Source: DATENM01 sp045807765 (GTDB taxonomy: Bacteria; Acidobacteriota; Blastocatellia; UBA7656). From it: a stretch of DNA of 58,698 bases. Made by a program: the position numbers and the translations under genes. The notes beneath the pieces are model-generated. The model ran no database searches. It worked only from the letters and a program-made list of their open reading frames with translations, and was not told the DNA's origin. Positions 1 through 7,191 of the stretch are shown in pieces (within the stretch, counting starts at the first letter, position 1; each line of letters opens with the position of its first letter). The DNA lies in NCBI GenBank assembly GCA_045807765.1, contig JBJMGU010000046.1:1-58698 (forward strand). The letters run 5' to 3'.

Positions 1-67
1 AGTGATCGCTGCATGACGGATTCGCAGCCATCAGAGCCATCGCAGACTATACGTTAGGAGATCTCTA

Positions 68-460
68 ATGACACGTTGGCTTGGAAGGTTTTCGCCGTAC
101 CTCTACGCCGTGCTGCGCATCATCGCCGGCTTGCTGTTCGCCATGCATGGAGCCCAAAAGCTGTTGGGCTGGCCGAACAAACCACCAATGGAACTGAGCC
201 CGTTGATGAAAGCGGCGGGAGTGATTGAACTGGTCGGCGGCTTGCTGATCGCCATTGGCTTGTTCGCCAGTATCGCCGCCTTCATCGCCTCGGGCGAGAT
301 GGCGTTCGCTTACTTCATGCAGCACGCGCCGAGGGGGACGTGGCCGATCTTGAATGCCGGCGAGTTAGCGGTGCTCCTCTGCTTCCTCTTCCTCTATATC
401 GCATCGTACGGCTCCGGCGTCTGGAGCATAGACGCGCTGATGGGCCGCAAGAACACCTGA
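68..460 (+). CDS. DoxX family membrane protein
   Basis: 130-aa hydrophobic protein. The N-terminal motif around LRIIAGLLFAMHGAQKLLG is the typical first helix of DoxX/DoxD-like proteins, and about four membrane helices can be read (roughly residues 10-30, 50-72, 75-92 and 100-120). DoxX-type proteins are inner-membrane proteins tied to redox or quinone-linked processes, but the exact role of this one is unknown. TTAGGAG sits 8 nt before the ATG and supports the start. The gene stands alone and faces the BNR-propeller gene, with a hairpin-forming repeat between their ends. A second, dissimilar DoxX-like gene lies at 49488. The family call is secure; the function is not. Confidence 0.85.
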   Translation: MTRWLGRFSPYLYAVLRIIAGLLFAMHGAQKLLGWPNKPPMELSPLMKAAGVIELVGGLLIAIGLFASIAAFIASGEMAFAYFMQHAPRGTWPILNAGELAVLLCFLFLYIASYGSGVWSIDALMGRKNT

Positions 461-652
461 GAGAAAAAGCGACGCGGCGACACGGCGACACGGCGACGCG
501 GCGAGGGGGAAAGCAGACGCGGGGACGCGGAGACGCGGCGAGGGAACGACCGAGAGACTGACTGCTTGTCTTCCTTTCCCCGCGTCCCCGTGTCGCCGCG
601 TCTCCGCGTCACTCTTCCCGCGCCGCCGCGTCACCCTTCCCGCTGCCGGCGG
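461..652. repeat. Word-type inverted repeat between convergent genes (GACGCGGCGACA family)
   Basis: The whole gap between two convergent stop codons is a degenerate tandem of GACGCGGCGACA-like words followed by their reverse complement. One perfect 18-bp pair is 524-541 with 593-610. An alternative perfect 15-bp pair is 471-485 with 589-603. A transcript from either side would fold into a long GC-rich hairpin. There is no T-tract, so it is not a textbook intrinsic terminator, but its position suggests a bidirectional transcript end. This is the first of several such elements in the window. Confidence 0.75.
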
Positions 653-3600
653 TCAGTGCGGGATTTCGACCGGCTTTACGCCGACCACCGGCGGCGCGTT
701 GTTGCGGCGCAGGGTGTCGTTCAGTTGCGCCACGTTGTCGGTGATGAAGCGGTTGACCTCTTCCATGCGGGCGCGGAACCTGGTCTGCAAATCGGTGAAG
801 CCTTCGCGCTGATAGACGGTCGGCGCGGCGTTGACACTGTCAATCGTCGAGAAGAAGCCGCCAATCTGATCGGCAACCCCCGCCCTGCCGCCAAAGCCGA
901 GCCCGCCGCTGTCCTGCCGCGCCAGCTTGTTCTGCATCTCCTCGACCTGCTTCAGGTGATCTTCGAGCGCCGTGGTCAGCTCTTTCGGCGCGTCGGGCAT
1001 GCGATCCTTGACCACCTTTTGAATGTTCTGCACCTGCTCCTTGATGCTATCGAGCGCGCGCTGTGCGTCGGTCGCCGCCGATTGCAGATCGCGCGCCTTC
1101 AAGCCGTAGTCGAGCACCGTCTGCAAGTCCGCTGCCGCCACTTCGACCGTCGGGTCGAGCCGCACTTCGACAGGCTTCTCGAACTTCTTGTCGCCGACCG
1201 TCAGCCGGATCGTGTAGGTGCCGGGCAAAACCTGTGGGCCGCGCGGGCCACCAAAGAACGCCTGCTCTTCGGGCGGCGGCTCGCGGCGGATGCGCGGCCC
1301 TTCGTAACGCAAGTCCCAACTGATGCGGTTCAGGCCGGCGTCCTTCGGCGCTTGCTTGATCTCGCGGATGAGCTTGCCGCTGCTGTCCAGGACTTCGACT
1401 TTAACGGTCGCCTTGTCGTCGGCTTTGCTCTTCAAGTAATAAGTGATCAACGCGCCATACGGCGGGTTCGGGCCGGCGAAGACTTTATCGCCGATGCCAT
1501 AGCGCGTGAAGCGTGACGTGTAACGCAGCGCCGGGCGGATGTCGAACAGGTGGGCGTCGCTTGCGGCAATCTGCTCGCTCATTTGCTGGATCGGCGTGGC
1601 GTCGTCGAATATCCAGAGGCTGCGCCCGTGCGTCGCCAGGATCAAGTCGTTTTCGCGCGGGTGAATCAGAATGTCATGGACGGAGACCGCCGGCAGGTTC
1701 TTCAGGTTGAGCGGCATCCACGTATTGCCGCCGCTGTAAGAAACGAATAGTCCAAGCTCGGTGCCGGCGTAGAGCAGCGAAGGATTCTTCCGGTCTTCTT
1801 TCACCACCTGCACGTAAGCGTGGTCGGGCAGGTTGCCGGCGATGCTCGCCCACGACTTGCCGCCATCCGTGGTCTTGAAAACGTAGGGGCGGAAGTCGTC
1901 GAACATATGCCGCTCGAAGGCGACATAAGCGACGTTTGCTCCGGCGCGTGACGGCTCAACGTGCGACACAGGCGAATCGGCCCCCAGGCCTTTGACGTTC
2001 TTGACGACGTTTGACCATGACTTGCCGCCGTCGGTCGTCAGTTGCAGATTGCCGTCGTCTGTGCCGGCCCAGACGACGCCCGCCTGCGCCGGCGATTCGG
2101 CGAGGCTGATGACCGTGCAGTAATACTCGGCGCCGGTATTTTCGATGGCCACCGGGCCGCCCGAATCCTTTAAGCGCTCTGGGTTGTTCGTCGTCAGGTC
2201 GGGACTGACCTGCTGCCAGGTCTTGCCGAAGTCTGTAGATTTGAAGATGACGTTGCCGCCGAACCAGACGGTGTTCTTGTCATGCGGCGACTGGATGATC
2301 GGCGAGTTCCAGTTGAAGCGGTACTTCAGCTCGCCGGCAGGGCCGCCATTATCGAATGGCTGCGGCGTGACCAACTGCTGCTCGCGTGTGCGGTAGTTGG
2401 TGCGCACAACGTTGCCGCCCTGTGACTCGGACAGATAGAGGTCGGGGTCGTCGGCGTGGTTCAAGACGAAGAAGCCGTCGCCGAAGTTCACCATGCGCCA
2501 GTCGTCGTTGAGGATACCCGCCGGCTCGCGCGTGCGGCTCGGCCCGGTCCAGCCGCCATTGTCCTGCAAGCCGCCGTGGACGTTATAAAATGGCTGGCGG
2601 TTGTCTACCGCCACTTGATAGAACTGGCCGAGCGGGATGTTGTTGACGTATTCCCAGTGTTCGCCCCGATCATAAGAAACGGCGATGCCGCCATCCTGTC
2701 CCTGCCACATGCGATTCGGGTCTTTCGGATCGATCCAGAAGGCATGAAAATCAACGTGGGTCTTGCCAGAGATAGGGCGAAACGATTTGCCGCCGTCTAT
2801 CGAAACGAACAACGTTGACGCCACCGCATAGACGCGATTCTCGTTCTGCGGGTCAACGCGCACTCTGGTGTAATAAAAGCCGCGCGAGACGATGCTCGCC
2901 TGCTTCGAGACCATCTTGAATGACTCGCCGTGGTCGTCCGAGCGATAGAGCGTGCCGTCTTTGGCTTCGGTGATGGCGTAGACGACTTCGGGGTTGCTCG
3001 GTGCGACGCGCACGCCGATGCGGCCTATGAGCTTGGGCAAGCCTTTCGTGAGCTTCTGCCATGTCCGCCCGCCATCAATCGATTTGTAGAGGCCGCCTTT
3101 TTCGTCGCCGCTGCGAAACGTCCACGGCTTGCGCTCGAAGTTCCACATCGCGGCGTAGAGGATGTTTGGGTTCGACGGATCGATGTCGATGTCGGCGGCG
3201 CCATGCTGCGGATCGATATAAAGCGTCTTCTGCCATGTCTTGCCGCCGTCAGTGGTCATAAAGACGCCACGCTCTTCATTCGGCCCAAAGGCATGGCCGA
3301 GCGCCGCCACATAAACGGTGTCAGGGTTCGTCGGATGCACCAGGACGCGCGAGATGTACATGGTGTCGCGTAAGCCCATGTGCTGCCATGTCTTGCCCCC
3401 GTCATTCGATTTATAAACGCCGTCGCCGAACGACACGCTGTTGCGGACGTTGGATTCGCCGGTGCCGACCCAGACGACGTCTGGGTTGTTCGGCTCAAGA
3501 GCGATGTCGCCGACCGAGATAGTTCCCTGATGCTCGAAGATCGGCGTCCAGGTGGTGCCGCCGTTGGTCGTCTTCCAGATGCCGCCTGAAGCCGTGCCCG

Positions 3601-3817
3601 CATAGACGATGTTAGGGTTGCCGGGAACGCCTTCGACATCGGCGGTGCGCCCGCCCATATTGGCCGGGCCGATGCTGCGCCATTCAAGCCGCTCGAAGGC
3701 TTGCGTGTCCACACCCTTGCTTTTACCGTTGCCCTGAGCCAGCAGGGCAGGCGCGTGCGATGAGAGGAACAAGACGGCTAAAACACACGTCGTCGGAATC
3801 AGCCGGTATGTGCGCAT
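653..3817 (-). CDS. Secreted VPS10/BNR-type beta-propeller protein ('glycosyl hydrolase' family)
   Basis: About 1054 aa. The start chosen is the ATG preceded by GGAGGAAG, which opens a signal peptide (MRTYRLIPTTCVLAVLFL...APALLAQ); the reading frame stays open further upstream but without a ribosome site. The body is a run of BNR/Asp-box repeats (SxDGGxTW-like: TTNGGTTW, SNDGGKTW, TTDGGKTW, SIDGGRTW), forming one or two beta-propellers as in sortilin/VPS10. A C-terminal region of about 250 aa contains an Ig-like segment (LPGTYTIRLTVGDKKFEKPV) and a helical, probably coiled-coil stretch. Such proteins are usually annotated as glycosyl hydrolases in acidobacteria, but no catalytic residues can be assigned here. 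The product is probably periplasmic or extracellular; substrate unknown. Confidence 0.85.
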   Translation of the reverse strand: MRTYRLIPTTCVLAVLFLSSHAPALLAQGNGKSKGVDTQAFERLEWRSIGPANMGGRTADVEGVPGNPNIVYAGTASGGIWKTTNGGTTWTPIFEHQGTISVGDIALEPNNPDVVWVGTGESNVRNSVSFGDGVYKSNDGGKTWQHMGLRDTMYISRVLVHPTNPDTVYVAALGHAFGPNEERGVFMTTDGGKTWQKTLYIDPQHGAADIDIDPSNPNILYAAMWNFERKPWTFRSGDEKGGLYKSIDGGRTWQKLTKGLPKLIGRIGVRVAPSNPEVVYAITEAKDGTLYRSDDHGESFKMVSKQASIVSRGFYYTRVRVDPQNENRVYAVASTLFVSIDGGKSFRPISGKTHVDFHAFWIDPKDPNRMWQGQDGGIAVSYDRGEHWEYVNNIPLGQFYQVAVDNRQPFYNVHGGLQDNGGWTGPSRTREPAGILNDDWRMVNFGDGFFVLNHADDPDLYLSESQGGNVVRTNYRTREQQLVTPQPFDNGGPAGELKYRFNWNSPIIQSPHDKNTVWFGGNVIFKSTDFGKTWQQVSPDLTTNNPERLKDSGGPVAIENTGAEYYCTVISLAESPAQAGVVWAGTDDGNLQLTTDGGKSWSNVVKNVKGLGADSPVSHVEPSRAGANVAYVAFERHMFDDFRPYVFKTTDGGKSWASIAGNLPDHAYVQVVKEDRKNPSLLYAGTELGLFVSYSGGNTWMPLNLKNLPAVSVHDILIHPRENDLILATHGRSLWIFDDATPIQQMSEQIAASDAHLFDIRPALRYTSRFTRYGIGDKVFAGPNPPYGALITYYLKSKADDKATVKVEVLDSSGKLIREIKQAPKDAGLNRISWDLRYEGPRIRREPPPEEQAFFGGPRGPQVLPGTYTIRLTVGDKKFEKPVEVRLDPTVEVAAADLQTVLDYGLKARDLQSAATDAQRALDSIKEQVQNIQKVVKDRMPDAPKELTTALEDHLKQVEEMQNKLARQDSGGLGFGGRAGVADQIGGFFSTIDSVNAAPTVYQREGFTDLQTRFRARMEEVNRFITDNVAQLNDTLRRNNAPPVVGVKPVEIPH

Positions 3818-4183
3818 GATCTTCCTCCAGATGCGATTGATGTTTTGACAAAAGCCAGACAAGCATAGACCACCGGCGGCGCGGCGTCTATGCAGCAGTC
3901 GGCCAAATCGCGCCGCAACTCGTCTGGCTGCGGCACAGGAGAGAGTGGCACAGGAAAGAGTGGCGGTTGTGCTTGCATCGTTGCGGGCTTTTGCATATTC
4001 TGGGTGGCGCGAAGCGAGTGATAATGATAGCTTGAGGGGATACAAGTTTCGGTCAACCGTTTCGCCAACGAAAGCGCATCACACCACAGTATCTACCCCA
4101 TAGACCGGGCCGCCGGACTGCGGGCTTTCGAGCCTGCAATTGTCCGGGCGAGCCAGACCGAATACGAGGACTGGAAAAGCAAA
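3818..4183. other. Intergenic region upstream of the BNR gene
   Basis: A 366-bp gap that must hold the minus-strand promoter of the BNR-propeller gene; I could not pick a convincing -35/-10 pair. It contains a short direct repeat of the word GGCACAGGAGAGAGT / GGCACAGGAAAGAGT (3932-3961), the same style of word repeat seen elsewhere in the window but without its inverted partner. The plus-strand frame of the 58-aa ORF stays open back to 4031 but has no ATG, GTG or TTG before 4184. No RNA gene was recognised. Confidence 0.5.
3932..3961. repeat. Two-copy 15-bp tandem repeat
   Basis: GGCACAGGAGAGAGT is followed directly by GGCACAGGAAAGAGT, with one mismatch. It resembles a half-element of the word-type inverted repeats at other gene borders, since no reverse-complement arm is visible nearby. 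Confidence 0.6.
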
Positions 4184-4360
4184 ATGGCCAAAGAACCGAC
4201 CGGCAGCCATCGCGAACCTTCCCCAGAAAATATGAGCGCGCAGGATATGGCGATGCGACTGCTCGAGCTGATCACCGAAAATCGTGCCGAAGAAGAGCAG
4301 ATGCGCAAGATTTTAAAGTACGCGCTCAAGGTTTTTTCCGAAACCGCCGGGCGCAAATAA
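4184..4360 (+). CDS. Small hypothetical protein (58 aa)
   Basis: Short reading frame MAKEPTGSHREPSPEN... ending ...FSETAGRK. After a polar start, residues 17-55 look like one continuous charged amphipathic helix (AMRLLELITENRAEEEQMRK). GAGGA lies 13 nt before the ATG, rather far for a ribosome site. It ends at 4360, directly against the stop codon of the XRE regulator gene at 4361, so the two genes converge with no gap. The helical, alanine/glutamate-rich composition looks protein-like rather than random, but no family was recognised. It could still be a chance reading frame. Confidence 0.45.
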   Translation: MAKEPTGSHREPSPENMSAQDMAMRLLELITENRAEEEQMRKILKYALKVFSETAGRK

Positions 4361-4768
4361 TCATTTCTTGGGTGGCCGGCCTTTGGCTTCAGGCGGCTGT
4401 TCGTTGAGGTAGGCGAGGAAGTCACTCAGCGTCTGTCGCTCGCTCGACGACAGCTCAAGCCACTGTCGCAGCACGTCCATGCCCGTGCGGTCATGGATGA
4501 GCTTCTGCATATGATCCAGCAGCAGCAGCGGATCGATGGGGGCATCGTCATCCGGCGGAATGCCCGACGCCGCCGTAAAGATATCGTGGGCATTGACGCC
4601 CAGCCCCTTCGCAAGCGTCATCATAGTCTGCACCGTGAGGTTGCCGGAAGCGCCTTTGCGGACTCTGCCGATGTAGCTGTCGGTCACCTTACACCGCCTG
4701 GCCAGCTCTTTGGGGGTTAAATTTTTCTGGCGCATCAAGCGATCAAGGTACTCTCCGAGTCTTTCCAT
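4361..4768 (-). CDS. XRE-family HTH transcriptional regulator
   Basis: 135 aa. Residues 5-60 form a helix-turn-helix of the Cro/C1 (XRE) type: ERLGEYLDRLMRQKNLTPKE, then LARRCKVTDSYIGRVRKG as the recognition pair. The C-terminal half (about 78-125) is helical and may dimerise; the tail is basic (GRPPKK). The ATG at 4768 is preceded by AGAGGCGGG, whereas the open frame further upstream lacks a ribosome site. An 11-bp inverted repeat in its promoter region (4783-4813) is a plausible autoregulatory operator. The target genes are unknown; the divergent non-coding transcript is one candidate. Confidence 0.85.
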   Translation of the reverse strand: MERLGEYLDRLMRQKNLTPKELARRCKVTDSYIGRVRKGASGNLTVQTMMTLAKGLGVNAHDIFTAASGIPPDDDAPIDPLLLLDHMQKLIHDRTGMDVLRQWLELSSSERQTLSDFLAYLNEQPPEAKGRPPKK

Positions 4769-4782
4769 CCCGCCTCTCTTCC

Positions 4783-4829
4783 TACTTAAAAGTATTTTTT
4801 CGACTTTTAGGTATTGACAATCCATTCCT
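4783..4829 (-). promoter_or_regulatory. Putative promoter and operator of the XRE gene
   Basis: Read on the minus strand, TTGTCA is followed 18 nt later by AATACT, a fair sigma-70-like pair. Overlapping it is an inverted repeat: TACTTAAAAGT at 4783-4793 and ACTTTTAGGTA at 4803-4813, 10 of 11 positions complementary with a 9-nt spacer. An operator covering the promoter fits autorepression by an XRE dimer. This is inferred from sequence only. Confidence 0.45.
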
Positions 4830-5073
4830 TCCGCTGTAATATACACCACGCTTAGGAGACAAATAGCGCACGGTAACGTATCGCGGGCGGCTCGCCCCAC
4901 CGTTACATGTACCGAACAGCTTTGAACACACGTGCCGCCGCCTGAGCATCGCCTATTCATCCCTACAGGCGAGTTTACAGAAGTTGCTCAGACTACCGAT
5001 ACCCTTCGAGTCGCCTGCGCTACGGCGCGGTGGCGCGTGTGTATTTTTGCGCGGCGAAGCCTTTGTATCATAA
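4830..5073. other. Intergenic region between XRE promoter and structured RNA candidate
   Basis: No convincing gene was found. There is a weak 6-bp inverted repeat (GTAACG ... CGTTAC around 4873-4906). This stretch should hold the plus-strand promoter of the structured element that follows, but no clear -35/-10 pair is visible. Confidence 0.4.
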
Positions 5074-5373
5074 CCGGCATGCCGGCTCAATAGGAGAGGA
5101 AATGTTTTGCACTACAAACCCGCGCGTCACCGATGCGGTGAACGCCGGCGCGGTAAGCATATCAGCGGCATTCCATTTCTTGGCGGCTCGGCGTCGCCCT
5201 TGTACGACGCCGAGCACAATTTGGCAGGATCAGCGAGCTCATAGGGTCAGGTGGACAAGCGATCAGGATTCAGTCAGCTTAACGTGATTTCTCCTTCGAG
5301 GTTGTGTGTAGAAGCAACCTGTCGTACTTCGGGGAAAGCTTAGTTGGGGAAGTAAGCTTTCCCCGTTTTTTTT
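5074..5373 (+). ncRNA. Candidate structured non-coding RNA ending in an intrinsic terminator
   Basis: Five hairpins follow each other on the plus strand: the palindrome CCGGCATGCCGG (5074-5085); a two-part stem CCGCGC/GCGCGG enclosing CACCG-ATG-CGGTG (5120-5153); a perfect 11-bp stem GCTCGGCGTCG/CGACGCCGAGC with an 8-nt loop (5186-5215); AGGTTG/CAACCT (5299-5320); and a perfect 13-bp terminator stem with eight T (5330-5373). A ribosome-site-like AGGAGAGG lies just before an ATG at 5102 that opens a 61-codon frame, so a small protein is the alternative. However, the third hairpin falls inside that frame and the peptide resembles nothing known. No riboswitch, SRP, 6S or tmRNA signature was recognised. 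The next gene is on the opposite strand, so this is not an obvious leader. Confidence 0.5.
5330..5373 (+). terminator. Strong rho-independent terminator
   Basis: CGGGGAAAGCTTA (5330-5342) pairs perfectly with TAAGCTTTCCCCG (5353-5365) over 13 bp, with a 10-nt loop and then TTTTTTTT (5366-5373). It is the best intrinsic terminator in the window and works for plus-strand transcription. It lies just past the end of the convergent metallophosphoesterase gene. Confidence 0.9.
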
Positions 5374-5402
5374 AATCATGATAATCAAGTAAACAAATGC
5401 GG

Positions 5403-6224
5403 CTAAGGCGATGCCGGCAGGCGCTCCCAGCCGGCGGGGGTGTTGTGGAAGCGGTCTATAGAGGCGACGGCGAAGGCGAGGCGCTCGACTTGCCATGCCA
5501 TCCGCTCAATCGCAACGTTGTCTGCCTCAATGCGAATGAGATTAAAGCTATTCAGTTCGCCGCGACCGCGCGTCGAAGTCGCCGTACCTGCCTGCACGAC
5601 AATCGCATTGCGATCACCCGCCGGGTAACGCATGGCCGTCTTGCCGGTGTGGCCGAGGTGCAGGTGGCCTGCGAGAAACATATCCGCGCCGCATTCGGCC
5701 AGCGCTTCTAAGGCCATCAGGGCACGCCCGACACGGTCGCCGGCAGCCGCGCCTTCGGGCAAATCAAAGGGGTGGTGCGTCACGATGATCTTCATCACCG
5801 CATCACTATAGCGGCACAGGCGCTCGCGCATCTCGGCGATCTGCCGGCGATTGACGCGCCCGTCTTTGATCGTCAGCCGGCGCGCCGTGTTGATGCCCAT
5901 CACCACCATCTCGTCATCTTCGTAGACCGGCTCCAGGTTGTCGCCGATATAGCGCCGGTACTTCTCGAATGGCGCGGCGAAGCGCACGAAAACATTGTGC
6001 AAAGGCATGTCGTGATTGCCCGGAACGACGACCTGCGGCGCCGGCAGCGCGTCGAGAAAGTCTCGCGCCTGTTGGAACTGTTCGCTGCGTGCGCGTTGCG
6101 TCAGGTCGCCCGACACGGCGACGAGATCAGGCTTAATACCATTTATCGTTTCGATCAACGGCGCGATGATCGCCGGATCAACGCGGCCAAAGTGCAGGTC
6201 ACTGAGATGAACCAGCGTGCGCAT
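5403..6224 (-). CDS. Calcineurin-like metallophosphoesterase
   Basis: 273 aa with the class III cyclic-nucleotide phosphodiesterase motif set: DLHFG (residues 9-13), GDLT (39-42), GNHD (69-72), THHPFD around residue 150 and GHLHLGH near 190. These supply the metal ligands of the two-metal site of CpdA-like enzymes. The substrate cannot be read from sequence; a cyclic nucleotide or a phospholipid/phosphoprotein ester is possible. It lies 15 bp downstream of the lipid-kinase-like gene on the same strand and is probably co-transcribed with it. A class III cyclase is encoded 48 kb away, so a cAMP link is conceivable but not shown. Confidence 0.85.
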   Translation of the reverse strand: MRTLVHLSDLHFGRVDPAIIAPLIETINGIKPDLVAVSGDLTQRARSEQFQQARDFLDALPAPQVVVPGNHDMPLHNVFVRFAAPFEKYRRYIGDNLEPVYEDDEMVVMGINTARRLTIKDGRVNRRQIAEMRERLCRYSDAVMKIIVTHHPFDLPEGAAAGDRVGRALMALEALAECGADMFLAGHLHLGHTGKTAMRYPAGDRNAIVVQAGTATSTRGRGELNSFNLIRIEADNVAIERMAWQVERLAFAVASIDRFHNTPAGWERLPASP

Positions 6225-6239
6225 TGTTGCTCTCCCCGC

Positions 6240-7175
6240 TCACGCGCCGGTGCTCGCTTTTTCTTCAGGAACGATGACGCGCAACGCGCCCGGTCGTACG
6301 CGAAAATGCAGCGGCGTGCGCAAGCGCCGAACTTCGCCATCAAGCGCGATACGCATACGCCGCCGCCGCGTTTCGACCCAGACCTCAGGCGCGAAGAGAT
6401 GGTCAAAGTTGTCGCTGTCGCCGATCCGACCGAAGAACGCTTTGATGAATAGCATGATCAGCTCGAAGCGCCCCCTGACCGGCGCGGTGTAAACGCTCAA
6501 CCGCCCCGCGTCCAAACAACTGCGCCCGCCCATGCTGAAGCTCGACGTTTCGTACTCGTTATTGCCGACGAGGACGAACGGCGTGCGGCGGACGAGTTCC
6601 TGATCGTCGGCCACCAGGCGCACGCCGACCAGCGGGTAACGGCGCAGTACGGTAATCAAAGCGATGAGAAAAGCCGGCCACTTACGCATCCCCTGCCGCT
6701 GCTTGCGCTCGCGCATGCGAACGAGCTTGGGATAAATGCCGAGGCTCGAATTGTTGATGAAGACGTGGCCGTTGACTTCGCCGACATCTACGCGAGCCGA
6801 GCGGCCCGTGACCAGGTTGCGCACCGCTTCGCCGAGGTCGAGCGGGATGCGCAGGTCTTTCGCGAAATGATTCAGCGTGCCGAGCGGCAACACGCCAAGC
6901 GTCTTGTCGGTTCCGGCAAGCAGAGCCGCCACCGCGCTGATCGTGCCATCACCGCCGCCGGCGACAATAGTTTGCGCGCTCCCTTGCGCCGATTGCCTCG
7001 CCAGCCGCAATAACTCTGCGCCGCCGTGTGCGATGCGAATGCGCGCCTCGACGCCGACTGCCGCAAACAATTCGGCGAGCTGTTGTTGCACACCATTTTT
7101 GTCGTCGGGGCCTGAGCCGGCGTTGACGATGACCTCCATCCGGGTCTGTTGCCGAACCTCTTCAGCAATGAGCAT
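6240..7175 (-). CDS. Diacylglycerol/sphingosine-kinase-like lipid kinase (YegS/DagK family)
   Basis: About 311 aa. The ATP-binding signature GGGDGT lies near residue 85, after a typical N-terminus (EVIVNAGSGPDD). LGVLPLGTLNHFAKDL follows, which is diagnostic of the DAGK catalytic (LCB5/YegS) family. The enzyme would phosphorylate a lipid hydroxyl at the inner membrane. Two ATGs are close together: the second, at 7175, is preferred because AGGGA lies 5 nt before it, while the first (7181) has GGG directly against it. The gene follows the Ser/Thr kinase gene by about 16 bp and precedes the phosphoesterase, suggesting a three-gene operon for signalling or lipid phosphorylation. Confidence 0.85.
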   Translation of the reverse strand: MLIAEEVRQQTRMEVIVNAGSGPDDKNGVQQQLAELFAAVGVEARIRIAHGGAELLRLARQSAQGSAQTIVAGGGDGTISAVAALLAGTDKTLGVLPLGTLNHFAKDLRIPLDLGEAVRNLVTGRSARVDVGEVNGHVFINNSSLGIYPKLVRMRERKQRQGMRKWPAFLIALITVLRRYPLVGVRLVADDQELVRRTPFVLVGNNEYETSSFSMGGRSCLDAGRLSVYTAPVRGRFELIMLFIKAFFGRIGDSDNFDHLFAPEVWVETRRRRMRIALDGEVRRLRTPLHFRVRPGALRVIVPEEKASTGA

Positions 7176-7191
7176 AGTCATCCCTGCGACT

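Noticed and set aside
5102..5287. 61-codon reading frame with an AGGAGAGG ribosome-site-like sequence
   Set aside because: A perfect 11-bp hairpin lies inside the frame, the peptide resembles no protein and its codon use is mixed; kept only as an alternative to the RNA candidate.
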